Assembly (NCBI RefSeq): GCF_002091715.1
Contig: NZ_BDAG01000013.1
Location: forward strand, 1-64,000
DNA length: 64,000 bases
Direction: 5' to 3'
From: Pseudomonas migulae NBRC 103157
GTDB taxonomy: Bacteria > Pseudomonadota > Gammaproteobacteria > Pseudomonadales > Pseudomonadaceae
A model generated the notes under the pieces. It was not told the origin of the DNA. It saw only the letters and a program-made list of their open reading frames with translations, and did no database searches. Position 1 is the stretch's first letter; each line of letters opens with the position of its first letter. The position numbers and the translations under genes are program-made. Shown in pieces: positions 55,779-64,000 of the stretch.

Positions 55779-57245
55779 ATGAAATTCAAGGACCTTCGGG
55801 ATTTCGTGCAGCAACTTGAGCAGCGCGGAGAGTTGAAACGCATCCAGATTCCCGTCTCTCCAGTGCTGGAGATGACGGAAGTCTGCGACCGCACGCTACG
55901 GGCCAAAGGCCCGGCACTGTTGTTCGAGAACCCCACTGGCTATGACATTCCGGTGCTTGGCAACCTGTTCGGCACCCCGGAGCGGGTCGCCATGGGCATG
56001 GGCGCCGAAGCGGTCAGCGAACTGCGCGAGATCGGCAAGCTGCTGGCGTTTCTCAAGGAACCCGAGCCACCGAAAGGCCTGAAAGACGCCTGGTCCAAGC
56101 TGCCGATCTTCCGCAAGATCATCGCCATGGCGCCCAAGGTCGTCAAAGACGCGGTGTGCCAGGAAGTGGTCATCGAAGGCGACGACGTCGACCTCGCGAT
56201 GTTGCCGGTGCAGACCTGCTGGCCCGGCGACGTCGCCCCGCTGATCACTTGGGGGCTGACCGTCACCAAAGGTCCGAACAAGGACCGCCAGAACCTCGGC
56301 ATCTACCGCCAGCAAGTGATCGGGCGCAACAAGGTCATCATGCGCTGGCTGAGCCACCGTGGCGGCGCGCTGGATTACCGCGAGTGGTGCGAGAAACACC
56401 CCGGCCAGCCGTTCCCGGTGTCCGTGGCGCTCGGCGCTGACCCGGCAACTATCCTCGGCGCCGTGACGCCGGTGCCGGACAGTCTTTCCGAATACGCTTT
56501 CGCTGGTCTTCTGCGCGGTAACCGCACCGAACTGGTGAAGTGCCGCGGCAATGACCTGCAAGTGCCGGCCACCGCCGAAATCATCCTCGAAGGCGTGATT
56601 CATCCGGGCGAAATGGCCGACGAAGGTCCATACGGCGATCACACCGGTTACTACAACGAAGTCGACAGTTTCCCGGTGTTCACCGTCGAGCGCATCACCC
56701 ATCGGATCAAACCGATCTACCACAGCACTTACACCGGCCGTCCGCCGGATGAGCCGGCGATCCTCGGCGTGGCACTGAACGAAGTGTTCGTGCCGATCCT
56801 GCAGAAGCAGTTCCCGGAGATCACCGACTTCTACCTGCCGCCCGAAGGCTGCTCGTACCGCATGGCCATCGTGACCATGAAGAAGTCGTATCCCGGCCAT
56901 GCCAAGCGGGTAATGCTCGGTGTCTGGTCGTTTTTGCGACAGTTCATGTACACCAAGTTCGTTATTGTCACGGACGACGATATCAACGCACGGGACTGGA
57001 ACGACGTGATCTGGGCCATCACCACGCGCATGGACCCCAAGCGCGACACGGTGATGATCGACAACACGCCGATCGACTACCTCGACTTTGCCTCGCCGGT
57101 CTCCGGCCTGGGTTCAAAGATGGGGCTCGATGCCACGCATAAATGGCCTGGCGAAACCACTCGCGAGTGGGGCCGGGTGATCGTCAAGGATGATGCCGTG
57201 ACCCAGCGGATCGATGCCATCTGGAATCAGTTAGGAATAGATTGA
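55779..57245 (+). CDS. ubiD: UbiD, 4-hydroxy-3-polyprenylbenzoate decarboxylase
   Basis: Prenylated-FMN-dependent decarboxylase of ubiquinone synthesis. Conserved segments are [22 protein letters not shown] (1-22), [28 protein letters not shown] and [16 protein letters not shown] with the catalytic E-x-R-E network. Length (488 aa) equals that of P. aeruginosa UbiD and fixes the ATG at 55779. The cofactor comes from UbiX elsewhere. Stop overlaps the next ATG (TGATG). Confidence 0.97.
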   Translation: MKFKDLRDFVQQLEQRGELKRIQIPVSPVLEMTEVCDRTLRAKGPALLFENPTGYDIPVLGNLFGTPERVAMGMGAEAVSELREIGKLLAFLKEPEPPKGLKDAWSKLPIFRKIIAMAPKVVKDAVCQEVVIEGDDVDLAMLPVQTCWPGDVAPLITWGLTVTKGPNKDRQNLGIYRQQVIGRNKVIMRWLSHRGGALDYREWCEKHPGQPFPVSVALGADPATILGAVTPVPDSLSEYAFAGLLRGNRTELVKCRGNDLQVPATAEIILEGVIHPGEMADEGPYGDHTGYYNEVDSFPVFTVERITHRIKPIYHSTYTGRPPDEPAILGVALNEVFVPILQKQFPEITDFYLPPEGCSYRMAIVTMKKSYPGHAKRVMLGVWSFLRQFMYTKFVIVTDDDINARDWNDVIWAITTRMDPKRDTVMIDNTPIDYLDFASPVSGLGSKMGLDATHKWPGETTREWGRVIVKDDAVTQRIDAIWNQLGID

Positions 57246-58213
57246 TGCGTGTAACCTTGCAGCCCTCCGGAGCGGTGCTTGAGATTCTGCCCGGCGAGCG
57301 GATTCTCGATGGCGCACGGCGCCTGGGCTATGAATGCCCGCAAAGCTGCCGCAACGGCAATTGCCACGTGTGCGCCGCGCTGCTGGTGGAAGGGCGGGTC
57401 GAACAGGAAGGCGGTGTGCGCGACCATGGCGAGTTCTACACTTGCATAGCAGAGCCGCTGGAAGACTGCATCGTGCTGTGGGATGGCGTGCTCGCGCTGG
57501 GAGAATTGCCGGTGCGCAGCTTGTCATGCCAGGTCATTGAGTGCGGGGACGTCGGCGGCGATACCTGGCGTGTGCGTCTGCGAGCACCGGCCGGCAAGCC
57601 ACCGCGTTATCACGCCGGTCAGTACCTGTTGATCGAGCGTGAAAACGGCGAAAAGTCCGCCTTTTCCCTGGCCTCGGCCCCCCATGCGGGGCGTGATCTG
57701 GAAATCCATGTGCTGGCGCGCGAAAGCAGTGCGCTGAGCCTGATCGAACAGCTGCAACGCAACCCGATGGTGCGGATCGAAATGCCATTCGGCGACACCC
57801 ATTTGGCGGAACTGCCGGACGGTCCGTTGGTGCTGATCGCCGCGGGTACGGGCATGGGCCAGATCCACAGCCTGATCGAACATTGCCGGGCCTCGGGCTT
57901 CAAGCATCCGGTGCATCTGTATTGGGGGGTGCGTCGTCCCGAAGACTTTTATGAAATCGAACATTGGGACGAGTGGCTGAAATTGCCCAATCTGTTCCTG
58001 CATAAGGTCGTCAGCGATCAATGTGGCTGGCCCGGGCGTTGCGGCATGCTGCATGAAGCGGTGTGTGAGGATTTCCCGGACCTGAAGTCCTTGCACGTGT
58101 ATGCCAGCGGCTCTCCTGCCATGGTGTATGGCACGCTGGATGCGCTGGTTGAAGCCGGGATGGATGCTCATCAGATGCGCGCGGATGTGTTTGCGTACGC
58201 GCCAAGATCCTGA
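57245..58213 (+). CDS. Ferredoxin reductase-like protein (CDP-6-deoxy-delta-3,4-glucoseen reductase family)
   Basis: Iron-sulfur flavoprotein reductase of 322 aa. The N-terminal [2Fe-2S] plant-type ferredoxin domain has the ligands CPQSCRNGNCHVC and a fourth Cys in YTCIAEPL. The FAD domain at about 95-190 has GQYLLIERENGEKSAFSLASAP, and the NAD(P) domain has LIAAGTGMGQIHSLIEH. Its place in operon overlap with ubiD, as in other pseudomonads, suggests it supplies electrons for flavin reduction or a related redox step; this is inference. Confidence 0.88.
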   Translation: MRVTLQPSGAVLEILPGERILDGARRLGYECPQSCRNGNCHVCAALLVEGRVEQEGGVRDHGEFYTCIAEPLEDCIVLWDGVLALGELPVRSLSCQVIECGDVGGDTWRVRLRAPAGKPPRYHAGQYLLIERENGEKSAFSLASAPHAGRDLEIHVLARESSALSLIEQLQRNPMVRIEMPFGDTHLAELPDGPLVLIAAGTGMGQIHSLIEHCRASGFKHPVHLYWGVRRPEDFYEIEHWDEWLKLPNLFLHKVVSDQCGWPGRCGMLHEAVCEDFPDLKSLHVYASGSPAMVYGTLDALVEAGMDAHQMRADVFAYAPRS

Positions 58214-58224
58214 TGATGCCCCCC

Positions 58225-58249
58225 TGTAGGAGCAAGCTCGCTCCTACAG
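58225..58249. repeat. Single compact REP-like hairpin
   Basis: TGTAGGAGC-aagctc-GCTCCTACA. A small perfect hairpin just after the reductase stop; may also act as a terminator. Confidence 0.7.
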
Positions 58250-58252
58250 GCA

Positions 58253-58312
58253 TATAACTTCATATATAGCCGATCGGTATTTATACATTTCTATAAATAC
58301 CGGTAAGTTATA
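58253..58312. repeat. Nested inverted repeat upstream of chaC
   Basis: Outer arms TATAACTT (58253-58260) and AAGTTATA (58305-58312) enclose CGGTATTTATA (58275-58285) and TATAAATACCG (58292-58302). AT-rich and unlike REP sequences. Confidence 0.7.
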
Positions 58313-58442
58313 TCTAATTCAGGCAATTATCTAAAACTGTGCCATGGCACTTAAATTGCCTTAAAACATATGTGCCTTATTGTTACAGCGGTGCGTTCTA
58401 TTAAGTAATTCATTACCCGCGGGGAGCTGAACGCTATTCGCC

Positions 58443-59111
58443 ATGAGCGCCATTGAATCTGCTTTTATGAATCTGGCTTACCCTCCGCGGCTCGATCTGG
58501 GGCCGCAGCTTACGCACGAACAATTGCTCAGCTCGATGCAGTCGACCATGGCGCGCCACAAGGGTGGGCCGGTCTGGCTGTTCGCTTATGGTTCGCTGAT
58601 CTGGCGCCCTGAATGCCCCGCAGTCGAACGCGTTCGCGGCCGGGTGCATGGTTATCATCGCGGTTTGTATCTGTGGTCCCACGAACATCGCGGTACACCG
58701 GAAGTGCCGGGGCTGGTGTTTGGTCTGGATCGCGGCGGCTCTTGCAGCGGCTTCGCCTATCGTTTGCCCGAAGAACAACTCGAAGCGTCCCTCTACGCAC
58801 TGTGGCAACGCGAAATGCCATTTCCGTCTTATCGCCCACACTGGCTCAACTGCCGACTCGAAGACGGAAGCCAGGTTCAGGCATTGGGATTCGTGTTGGA
58901 GCGACACCTGCCCAGCTATGCCGGCAACTTGCCGGATCACGTGCTGAGCCATGTGTTCGAAAACGCTTGCGGGCGTTACGGCACCACTCGCGATTATGTC
59001 GAGCAGACCGCCAACGCCCTGCGTAGCCACGCCATGCCAGACCGGAATCTGGAGGCGCGGCTCAAGCGTTGCAAATCAAAAGCCGATCAGGCGATGGCTT
59101 CGCGGGTCTGA
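58443..59111 (+). CDS. chaC: Glutathione-specific gamma-glutamylcyclotransferase (ChaC)
   Basis: Cleaves glutathione to 5-oxoproline and Cys-Gly. Family motif [11 protein letters not shown] (about 48-58) forms the gamma-glutamyl pocket, and the catalytic Glu lies in LYALWQREM... (about 118-126). The first ~40 residues vary. A GGGGAG about 17 bases upstream is far for the ATG at 58443, so a start at the internal ATG eight codons later is possible. Overlaps the glpT tail by 25 bases on the opposite strand. Confidence 0.88.
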   Translation: MSAIESAFMNLAYPPRLDLGPQLTHEQLLSSMQSTMARHKGGPVWLFAYGSLIWRPECPAVERVRGRVHGYHRGLYLWSHEHRGTPEVPGLVFGLDRGGSCSGFAYRLPEEQLEASLYALWQREMPFPSYRPHWLNCRLEDGSQVQALGFVLERHLPSYAGNLPDHVLSHVFENACGRYGTTRDYVEQTANALRSHAMPDRNLEARLKRCKSKADQAMASRV

Positions 59112-60436
59112 CTGGCGACTTGCTTGTGCCACAAGGTTGGCGCAAGGAACGCCATCGCCAGCAGGCATGCGCCGATCAGCAAGACGAAACCGCCGTCCCA
59201 GCCGAAATGGTCCACGGTGTAGCCCATCGCTGCACTGGCCGCGACTGAACCGCCCAGGTAACCGAACAGACCGGTGAAACCCGCTGCCGTACCGGCGGCT
59301 TTCTTCGGCGCCAGTTCCAGCGCTTGCAAGCCGATCAGCATCACCGGGCCGTAGATCAGGAAACCAATCGATATCAGCGCGATCATGTCGACCGTCGGGT
59401 TGCCGGCCGGGTTGAGCCAATAGACCAGCGTCGCCACAGTCACCAACGCCATGAACACCATGCCGGTCAGGCCACGGTTGCCACGGAAGATCTTGTCCGA
59501 CATCCAGCCGCACAACAGTGTTCCGGGAATACCTGCCCACTCGTAGAGGAAATACGCCCACGAGGTTTTATCCACGCTGAAGCCCTTGGCTTCCTTGAGG
59601 TAGGTCGGTGCCCAGTCCAGCACGCCGTAACGCAGCAGGTAGACAAAGACGTTAGCCATGGCGATGTACCAGAGCATTTTGTTGCGCAGCACGTATTTGA
59701 CGAAGATTTCCTTGGCGCTGAATTCTTCTTCGTGACTGGCGTCGTAGCCTTCCGGGTAATCGTTCTTGTACTTCTCGATCGGCGGCAGGCCAACCGATTG
59801 TGGCGTGTCACGCATGGTGGCGAAAGCGAACACCGCGACGGCCATGGCCACAGCAGCCGGCACATAGAACGCTGCGTGCCAGTCATTGAACAGGCCCATA
59901 CCCAGCAGGAACAGCGGACCGATCAGGCCACCGCCCACGTTATGCGCCACGTTCCACAACGACACCACGCCACCGCGTTCCTTCTGCGACCACCAATGCA
60001 CCATGGTCCGCCCACTCGGCGGCCAACCCATGCCCTGCGCCCAGCCATTGATAAACAGCAGGATGAACATGATGGTCACGCTGGACGTGGCCCAGGGCGC
60101 GAAACCGAAAATGAACATGACGCCGGCCGAAACCAGCAAACCGAATGGCAGGAAGAAGCGCGGGTTGGAACGATCGGAAACAATGCCCATCAGGAACTTG
60201 GACAAGCCGTAGGCGATAGCAATGGCCGACAACGCCAGACCCAGCTCACCGCGGGTATAACCCTCTTCGATCAGATAGGGCATGGCCAGCGAGAAGTTTT
60301 TGCGCAGCAGGTAATAACCCGCGTACCCGATGAATATGCCGGCGAAGATCTGCCAGCGATGGCGTCGGTAAGCGCTGTCTATTTTTTCTTCAGGCAATGG
60401 AGCCTGATGTGCGGCAGGACGAAAGAAAGCAAACAT
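59087..60436 (-). CDS. glpT: Glycerol-3-phosphate transporter GlpT
   Basis: MFS antiporter exchanging glycerol-3-phosphate for phosphate; also the entry route of fosfomycin. Twelve helices are visible. The OPA-family signature is [22 protein letters not shown] (about 37-58) with the substrate-binding arginine, and [25 protein letters not shown] (about 130-154). Length is 449 aa. A GlpR-like operator lies about 110 bases upstream, so induction by glycerol-3-phosphate is predicted. Confidence 0.94.
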   Translation of the reverse strand: MFAFFRPAAHQAPLPEEKIDSAYRRHRWQIFAGIFIGYAGYYLLRKNFSLAMPYLIEEGYTRGELGLALSAIAIAYGLSKFLMGIVSDRSNPRFFLPFGLLVSAGVMFIFGFAPWATSSVTIMFILLFINGWAQGMGWPPSGRTMVHWWSQKERGGVVSLWNVAHNVGGGLIGPLFLLGMGLFNDWHAAFYVPAAVAMAVAVFAFATMRDTPQSVGLPPIEKYKNDYPEGYDASHEEEFSAKEIFVKYVLRNKMLWYIAMANVFVYLLRYGVLDWAPTYLKEAKGFSVDKTSWAYFLYEWAGIPGTLLCGWMSDKIFRGNRGLTGMVFMALVTVATLVYWLNPAGNPTVDMIALISIGFLIYGPVMLIGLQALELAPKKAAGTAAGFTGLFGYLGGSVAASAAMGYTVDHFGWDGGFVLLIGACLLAMAFLAPTLWHKQVASQTREAIA

Positions 60437-60766
60437 TCAAGAGCTCCAGATTTCTTGTTTTGACTGCGGATGCGAATGTTACAGTTTCATTACCGAAAAT
60501 AGCATCGGTTCGCATCGACAAAACAGCGGAAATTTTGGAGATCGCATGTTCTTTTACGAACATGTCGCTCAGGTATAAATGAAGGGCGCTGTGGGAATTG
60601 TTACCTGGCGATCCTTGATGACGCGGTTCTGTCCAGAGTAAGGCAGGGCTTTGGGAAATGTCCTTCGTTTGAATGGGAAGTCGCGGCGTTATGTAAAAAG
60701 CCATCGAGCCTTAACCTTTGTGCTGATGCCAGGTCTGGCTTTTCAGTGGTGATGGGAGTGGGGTTT
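60437..60766. other. Intergenic region between glpT and TonB-like gene
   Basis: No gene. It holds the glpT promoter side with the GlpR-like operator at 60546-60563 and a looser dyad (TGCGAA near 60470 / TTCGCA near 60510). Confidence 0.6.
60546..60563 (-). promoter_or_regulatory. GlpR-like operator upstream of glpT
   Basis: ATGTTCTTTTACGAACAT matches the E. coli GlpR consensus WATGTTCGWTAWCGAACATW closely, with perfect ATGTTC/GAACAT arms at the right spacing. Confidence 0.65.
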
Positions 60767-61384
60767 ATGCGGTGGTTTGTGTTGGCGGTTTTATGTGTGA
60801 TTTCCAGCGGCGTCAGCGCTGGCCCGGTAATCCTCATTCCGGCGGATAATCCCAAGCCGAAGTATCCCAGAGCGCTTTACCTGACAGGTATCACGGGTGA
60901 CGTTCGGGTCGGCCTGACCGTCAGCGCCGATGGATCAGTCAGCAAGGTGAGGGCTTTCCCAGGAGATGCTCACGCCGAGCTTGTGGAAGCCTCTCTGACG
61001 GCGGTCAACCGATGGCGATTCAAGCCATGGGACGTCAATGGCGACAGACCGGCAGAGATCGAGGTTGTTCTGCCAATGTCCTTCAGGCTGGACAGCAATT
61101 TGCCGATCGATGCTAACGAAGAGCTGAAGCAACTGACTTGTGGAGACGTCAGCAGGGAAGCACGGCACTTCGCAGATAATTTCTGGCTGGATATGGTGGT
61201 ATTCAGGTACACCCGCAGTTATCTGACCCACTCGATTGCATCTGAGCAATTGCCGAAGGCGGAGCGACTGGCTCTCATCGCAAAACTCAACAAAAGTGTC
61301 CCTTCAATTATTCGCCGTTGTAATTCGCATCCGGCGTCGCGCTATGTGCATTTTCTTCCAGAGGAAATTCGAGAGTTGCTTTAA
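60767..61384 (+). CDS. Periplasmic TonB C-terminal-domain protein
   Basis: 205-aa protein with a signal peptide (about 1-21) and a TonB C-terminal-like domain (about 33-105: PKYPRALYLTGITGDVRVGLTVSADGSVSKVRAF...LTAVNRWRFKPW). It lacks the Pro-rich spacer of true TonB and has an extra C-terminal helical domain with two cysteines. It is unlikely to energise receptors alone. GGGAGTGGGG before the ATG is a purine-rich binding site. Function unknown. Confidence 0.78.
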   Translation: MRWFVLAVLCVISSGVSAGPVILIPADNPKPKYPRALYLTGITGDVRVGLTVSADGSVSKVRAFPGDAHAELVEASLTAVNRWRFKPWDVNGDRPAEIEVVLPMSFRLDSNLPIDANEELKQLTCGDVSREARHFADNFWLDMVVFRYTRSYLTHSIASEQLPKAERLALIAKLNKSVPSIIRRCNSHPASRYVHFLPEEIRELL

Positions 61385-61424
61385 CTGCAAACATGGAGCG
61401 CTGAGTGTTTTCCAGTGGCGTATC

Positions 61425-61466
61425 AAAAAGGCCAGAACAACCTCATCAGTTGTTCTGGCCTTTTTT
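61425..61466. terminator. Bidirectional terminator between TonB-like gene and quinone oxidoreductase
   Basis: GGCCAGAACAAC (61430-61441) pairs with GTTGTTCTGGCC (61449-61460), a perfect 12-bp stem with A and T runs. Confidence 0.9.
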
Positions 61467-61480
61467 GTGCCAGCGACGGC

Positions 61481-62458
61481 TCAGCGAACCTGCACCACCA
61501 CTTTCCCGACCGCCTTGCGCTGGCCAAGATCGTTGATCGCCTGCGCCGCATTGCTCAGCGGATACACCTGCGACACCAGCGGCTTCAATTTGCCCTCGGC
61601 GAACCAGCCAAACAGCTGCTGGAAATTCGCCGCATTGTCTTGAGGTTGACGCTGGGCAAACGATCCCCAGAACACGCCAACCACCGCTGCGCCCTTGAGC
61701 AGTGCGAGGTTCACAGGAAACTCCGGAATGCGTCCGCTGGCGAAGCCGACCACCAGCAACCGGCCATTCCAGGCGATGGCGCGGATGGCCTGGTCGAACA
61801 GGTCGCCGCCGACCGGGTCGTAGATCACGTCCGCGCCCTGGCCATCGGTCAGGCGTTTGATTTCGTCCTTGAGGCTGGTTTCGGTGTAGTTGATCAGTTC
61901 GTCGGCGCCGGCCGCCTTGGCCACGGCCAGTTTTTCGGCGCTGCTGGCGGCGGCGATCACCCGGGCGCCCATGGCTTTGCCGATTTCCACGGCGGCCAGG
62001 CCGACACCGCCAGACGCACCCAGCACCAGCAGGGTTTCACCCGGTTGCAGGTTGCCCCGTTGCTTGAGCGCGTGCATCGACGTGCCGTACGTCATGCTGA
62101 AAGCAGCAGCGGTGTTGAAGTCCATGGAGGGCGGGATCGGCAGCACGTTGTAGCCCGGGACCGCGACCTGCTCGGCGAAACTCCCCCAGCCGGTCAGGGC
62201 CATGACCCGGTCACCGACTTTCAGGTGGCTGACCTTCTCGCCAACCGCGCTGACGACGCCGGCCGCTTCGCCGCCCGGGGAAAACGGGAAGGGCGGCTTG
62301 AACTGGTATTTGCCCTCGATGATCAGCGTGTCCGGGAAATTCACCCCGGCGGCGTGCACGTCCAGCAGGATTTCATTCTTCTTCGCGACAGGGCTGGCGA
62401 CCTCTTCCAGCACCAGCGATTCGGCAGGGCCGAAGGCTTTGCACAGCACGGCTTTCAT
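61481..62458 (-). CDS. NADPH:quinone oxidoreductase family protein
   Basis: Zinc-free medium-chain dehydrogenase/reductase (zeta-crystallin type) of 325 aa. The GroES-like N-terminal part has GVNFPDTLIIEGKYQFKPPFPFSPGGEAAGVV (about 38-69). The Rossmann motif is LVLGASGGVGLAAVEIGKAMGARVIA, and the YDPVGGDLFDQAIR segment is typical. The ATG at 62458 gives MKAVLCKAFG, the family start. The natural substrate is unknown. Confidence 0.9.
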   Translation of the reverse strand: MKAVLCKAFGPAESLVLEEVASPVAKKNEILLDVHAAGVNFPDTLIIEGKYQFKPPFPFSPGGEAAGVVSAVGEKVSHLKVGDRVMALTGWGSFAEQVAVPGYNVLPIPPSMDFNTAAAFSMTYGTSMHALKQRGNLQPGETLLVLGASGGVGLAAVEIGKAMGARVIAAASSAEKLAVAKAAGADELINYTETSLKDEIKRLTDGQGADVIYDPVGGDLFDQAIRAIAWNGRLLVVGFASGRIPEFPVNLALLKGAAVVGVFWGSFAQRQPQDNAANFQQLFGWFAEGKLKPLVSQVYPLSNAAQAINDLGQRKAVGKVVVQVR

Positions 62459-62608
62459 CAGGGCTATTCCTTTGGGAGTGATGGCCGATAAGTGTAGGTG
62501 TGTGAGTCGACGGGTCAACGAGCATGCCCCGCCCTGATAGTCAGCCATAAGCTTGTGCTTGCGCGGCGGGTCGTTATGCTAGGCCGCAAACCGGATAAGG
62601 AGTGAATT

Positions 62609-63016
62609 GTGAAAGCGTGGATCATGTTGTTGCTGGCCCTGTCTCTGCCTGTGGCAGCCGTGGCTGAAGAAACCAAAGAAGGTGCTGCCCCGAAGGTTAA
62701 CTACATCACCCTGAGCCCGCCGTTTGTGGGTAACTACGGGCTGGACGGTTCGCAGAAGCTCAAGGTCTATAAGGCTGATGTGGCACTGCGGGTGACTGGC
62801 GATGAAGCGACGCAGCTGGTGAAAGCCAACGAGCCGTTGATCCGCAACCAGTTGGTGGCGTTGTTTGCGCAGCAGACGACCGAGGCGATGAACAACGTCG
62901 AAGCCAAGGAAAAGCTGCGTCAGGAAGCCTTGAAGCAGACCCAGCAGATCATGAGCGATGAAACCGGCAAGCCGGTGGTCGAGGACTTGTTGTTCAACAA
63001 CCTCATCATTCAGTAA
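62609..63016 (+). CDS. FliL-like periplasmic protein
   Basis: 135-aa protein with a cleavable signal peptide (about 1-19, ending AVA) and a FliL-like domain (YITLSPPFVGNYG...KVYKADVALRVTGDEATQLVKANEPLIRNQLVALFAQQT). It is outside any flagellar cluster, so it is a stand-alone FliL paralogue of unknown role, as seen in other pseudomonads. The start is GTG with AAGGAG upstream. Confidence 0.85.
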   Translation: MKAWIMLLLALSLPVAAVAEETKEGAAPKVNYITLSPPFVGNYGLDGSQKLKVYKADVALRVTGDEATQLVKANEPLIRNQLVALFAQQTTEAMNNVEAKEKLRQEALKQTQQIMSDETGKPVVEDLLFNNLIIQ

Positions 63017-63078
63017 GGCCTTTGCTGTCCGGGTGGGCCCCTTCGCGAGCCATCTCGCCATAGGGGCGACACGGTCTT

Positions 63079-64000
63079 TCAGGACGCCAGGCTCTTGCGA
63101 AATCGCATCAGCGCAATCGCGAAAAACAGCAGGCCGATGGCCGTGAGCGCCAGCAAATCGGGCCAGACGACGGTGATGCCGGCGTCGCGAAACAATATCG
63201 CAGCGCTAAGACTGACAAAATGCGTCGACGGCGAGCCCTGCATCACCCACTGCAGCCATTGCGGCATGCTGTCCAGCGGCGTGCTGCCACCGGACAGCAG
63301 CAACATCGGAATGATCACTGGAATCGCCAGCAGACCGAATTGGGGCGTCGAGCGAGCCAGGGTCGCGAGAAAAATCCCCAGCGCCGTGCTGGCGAACAGA
63401 TAAACCGCGGTCACCATTAAAAACAGGCTCAGGGAGCCGGCCAGCGGCACGCCTAGCGCGCCTTTGACAATGACCTCCAGCGACAGCCAGGTGCACAGCA
63501 CCACCACCAGCATGTTGCTCCAGATTTTCGCCAGCATGATTTCAAGTGCCGTCAGCGGCAGCACCAGTAAATGGTCGAGGGTGCCGTGTTCGCGCTCTCG
63601 CAGCAGTGCGGTGCCGGTCAGGATGATGGCGAGAATGGTGATGTTGTTGACGATCTGGATCACCGCCAGAAACCAGCCGCCTTCCAGATTGGTGTTAAAC
63701 AGTGCGCGAGTGGTCAGCAGCGCCGGTGTTTTACTCGCCATATCGCCCTGGCCGCTGTAATTCAACAGTTCGCGCTGGAAAATTCGTCCTATGTAGCCTG
63801 CTCCCATGAACGCCTGACTCATGGCGGTGGCGTCGACGTTGACTTGCACGGCGGGCTGACGACCGGCCAGCAGATCCGTCTGAAAACTCGCCGGTACATT
63901 GATGACAAAGGTGTACTTGCCGTTGTCCATGACCTGGTCCAGTTGCCCATAGGGCAGCGGGACCGGGCGTTGGAATTCCGGAGGTTGCAGCGCCTGCGCC
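63079..64000 (-). CDS. ABC-2 type exporter permease (partial, runs off right edge)
   Basis: C-terminal part of an ABC-2/DrrB-like permease (YhhJ/YbhR type), probably of a drug or small-molecule exporter. Visible are a periplasmic domain (FVINVPASFQTDLLAGRQPAVQVNVDATAMSQA) and then six helices with ALLREREHGTLDHLLVLPLTALEIMLAKIW, the ABC-2 motif, and PVIIPMLLLSGGSTPLDSMPQWLQ. The frame remains open to base 64000, so the start lies outside the window. Confidence 0.88.
   Translation of the reverse strand, partial: AQALQPPEFQRPVPLPYGQLDQVMDNGKYTFVINVPASFQTDLLAGRQPAVQVNVDATAMSQAFMGAGYIGRIFQRELLNYSGQGDMASKTPALLTTRALFNTNLEGGWFLAVIQIVNNITILAIILTGTALLREREHGTLDHLLVLPLTALEIMLAKIWSNMLVVVLCTWLSLEVIVKGALGVPLAGSLSLFLMVTAVYLFASTALGIFLATLARSTPQFGLLAIPVIIPMLLLSGGSTPLDSMPQWLQWVMQGSPSTHFVSLSAAILFRDAGITVVWPDLLALTAIGLLFFAIALMRFRKSLAS

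Overview
The window is chromosomal DNA of a Pseudomonas, most likely of the P. fluorescens group. The basis is gene order rather than any single gene. Runs typical of the genus are intact: ubiK-glnK-amtB-(yjbQ)-sutA; lptM-lysA-dapF-DUF484-xerC-HAD; cyaY-DUF1289-rnk-cyaA; argH-algR-hemC-hemD-hemX-hemY; dsbB-rsd(algQ)-FKBP-algP; hemB-ppk1 facing ppx; trxA-rho; ubiD. Intergenic gaps carry REP-like inverted-repeat pairs of the kind that are abundant in this group.

Region 1 (1-5186) is accessory DNA. It holds an HUH replication-initiator (phage gpA-like) gene, an intact serine recombinase with a res-like upstream site, a lipoprotein, two tiny membrane proteins and a truncated Tn3-type resolvase with its own res-like subsite. 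It abuts comM at 5186/5187. comM keeps only its first ~215 codons, just short of the Walker A motif, so this looks like one end of an island inserted in comM. Region 2 (5187-8033) is a variable zone between comM and ubiK: a short hypothetical gene with its terminator, a higBA toxin-antitoxin pair and a BRO-N-domain gene with an unusually structured leader.

Region 3 (8034-64000) is core genome. It covers nitrogen sensing (glnK-amtB behind NtrC-like sites and a sigma-54 promoter), the transcription factor SutA (with an in-frame amber codon here), lysine/diaminopimelate and XerC genes, class I adenylate cyclase, arginine synthesis, AlgR without an adjacent algZ/fimS, haem synthesis (hemC, D, X, Y and B), DsbB, Rsd, AlgP with 57-bp coding repeats, an ABC-F protein, a cytochrome c-FTR1 iron permease, polyphosphate metabolism, an amino-acid ABC transporter with a divergent FCD regulator, thioredoxin, Rho, an SGNH acyltransferase, UbiD with a ferredoxin reductase, ChaC, GlpT behind a GlpR-like operator, a quinone oxidoreductase and part of an ABC-2 exporter permease that runs off the right edge.

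No rRNA, tRNA or CRISPR array was seen. The observations most worth following up are the amber codon in sutA, the comM/island junction with its HUH-plus-recombinase module, the possible pseudoknotted leader of the BRO-N gene and the missing algZ. All functional calls rest on reading the sequence and on family knowledge; no database search was run.
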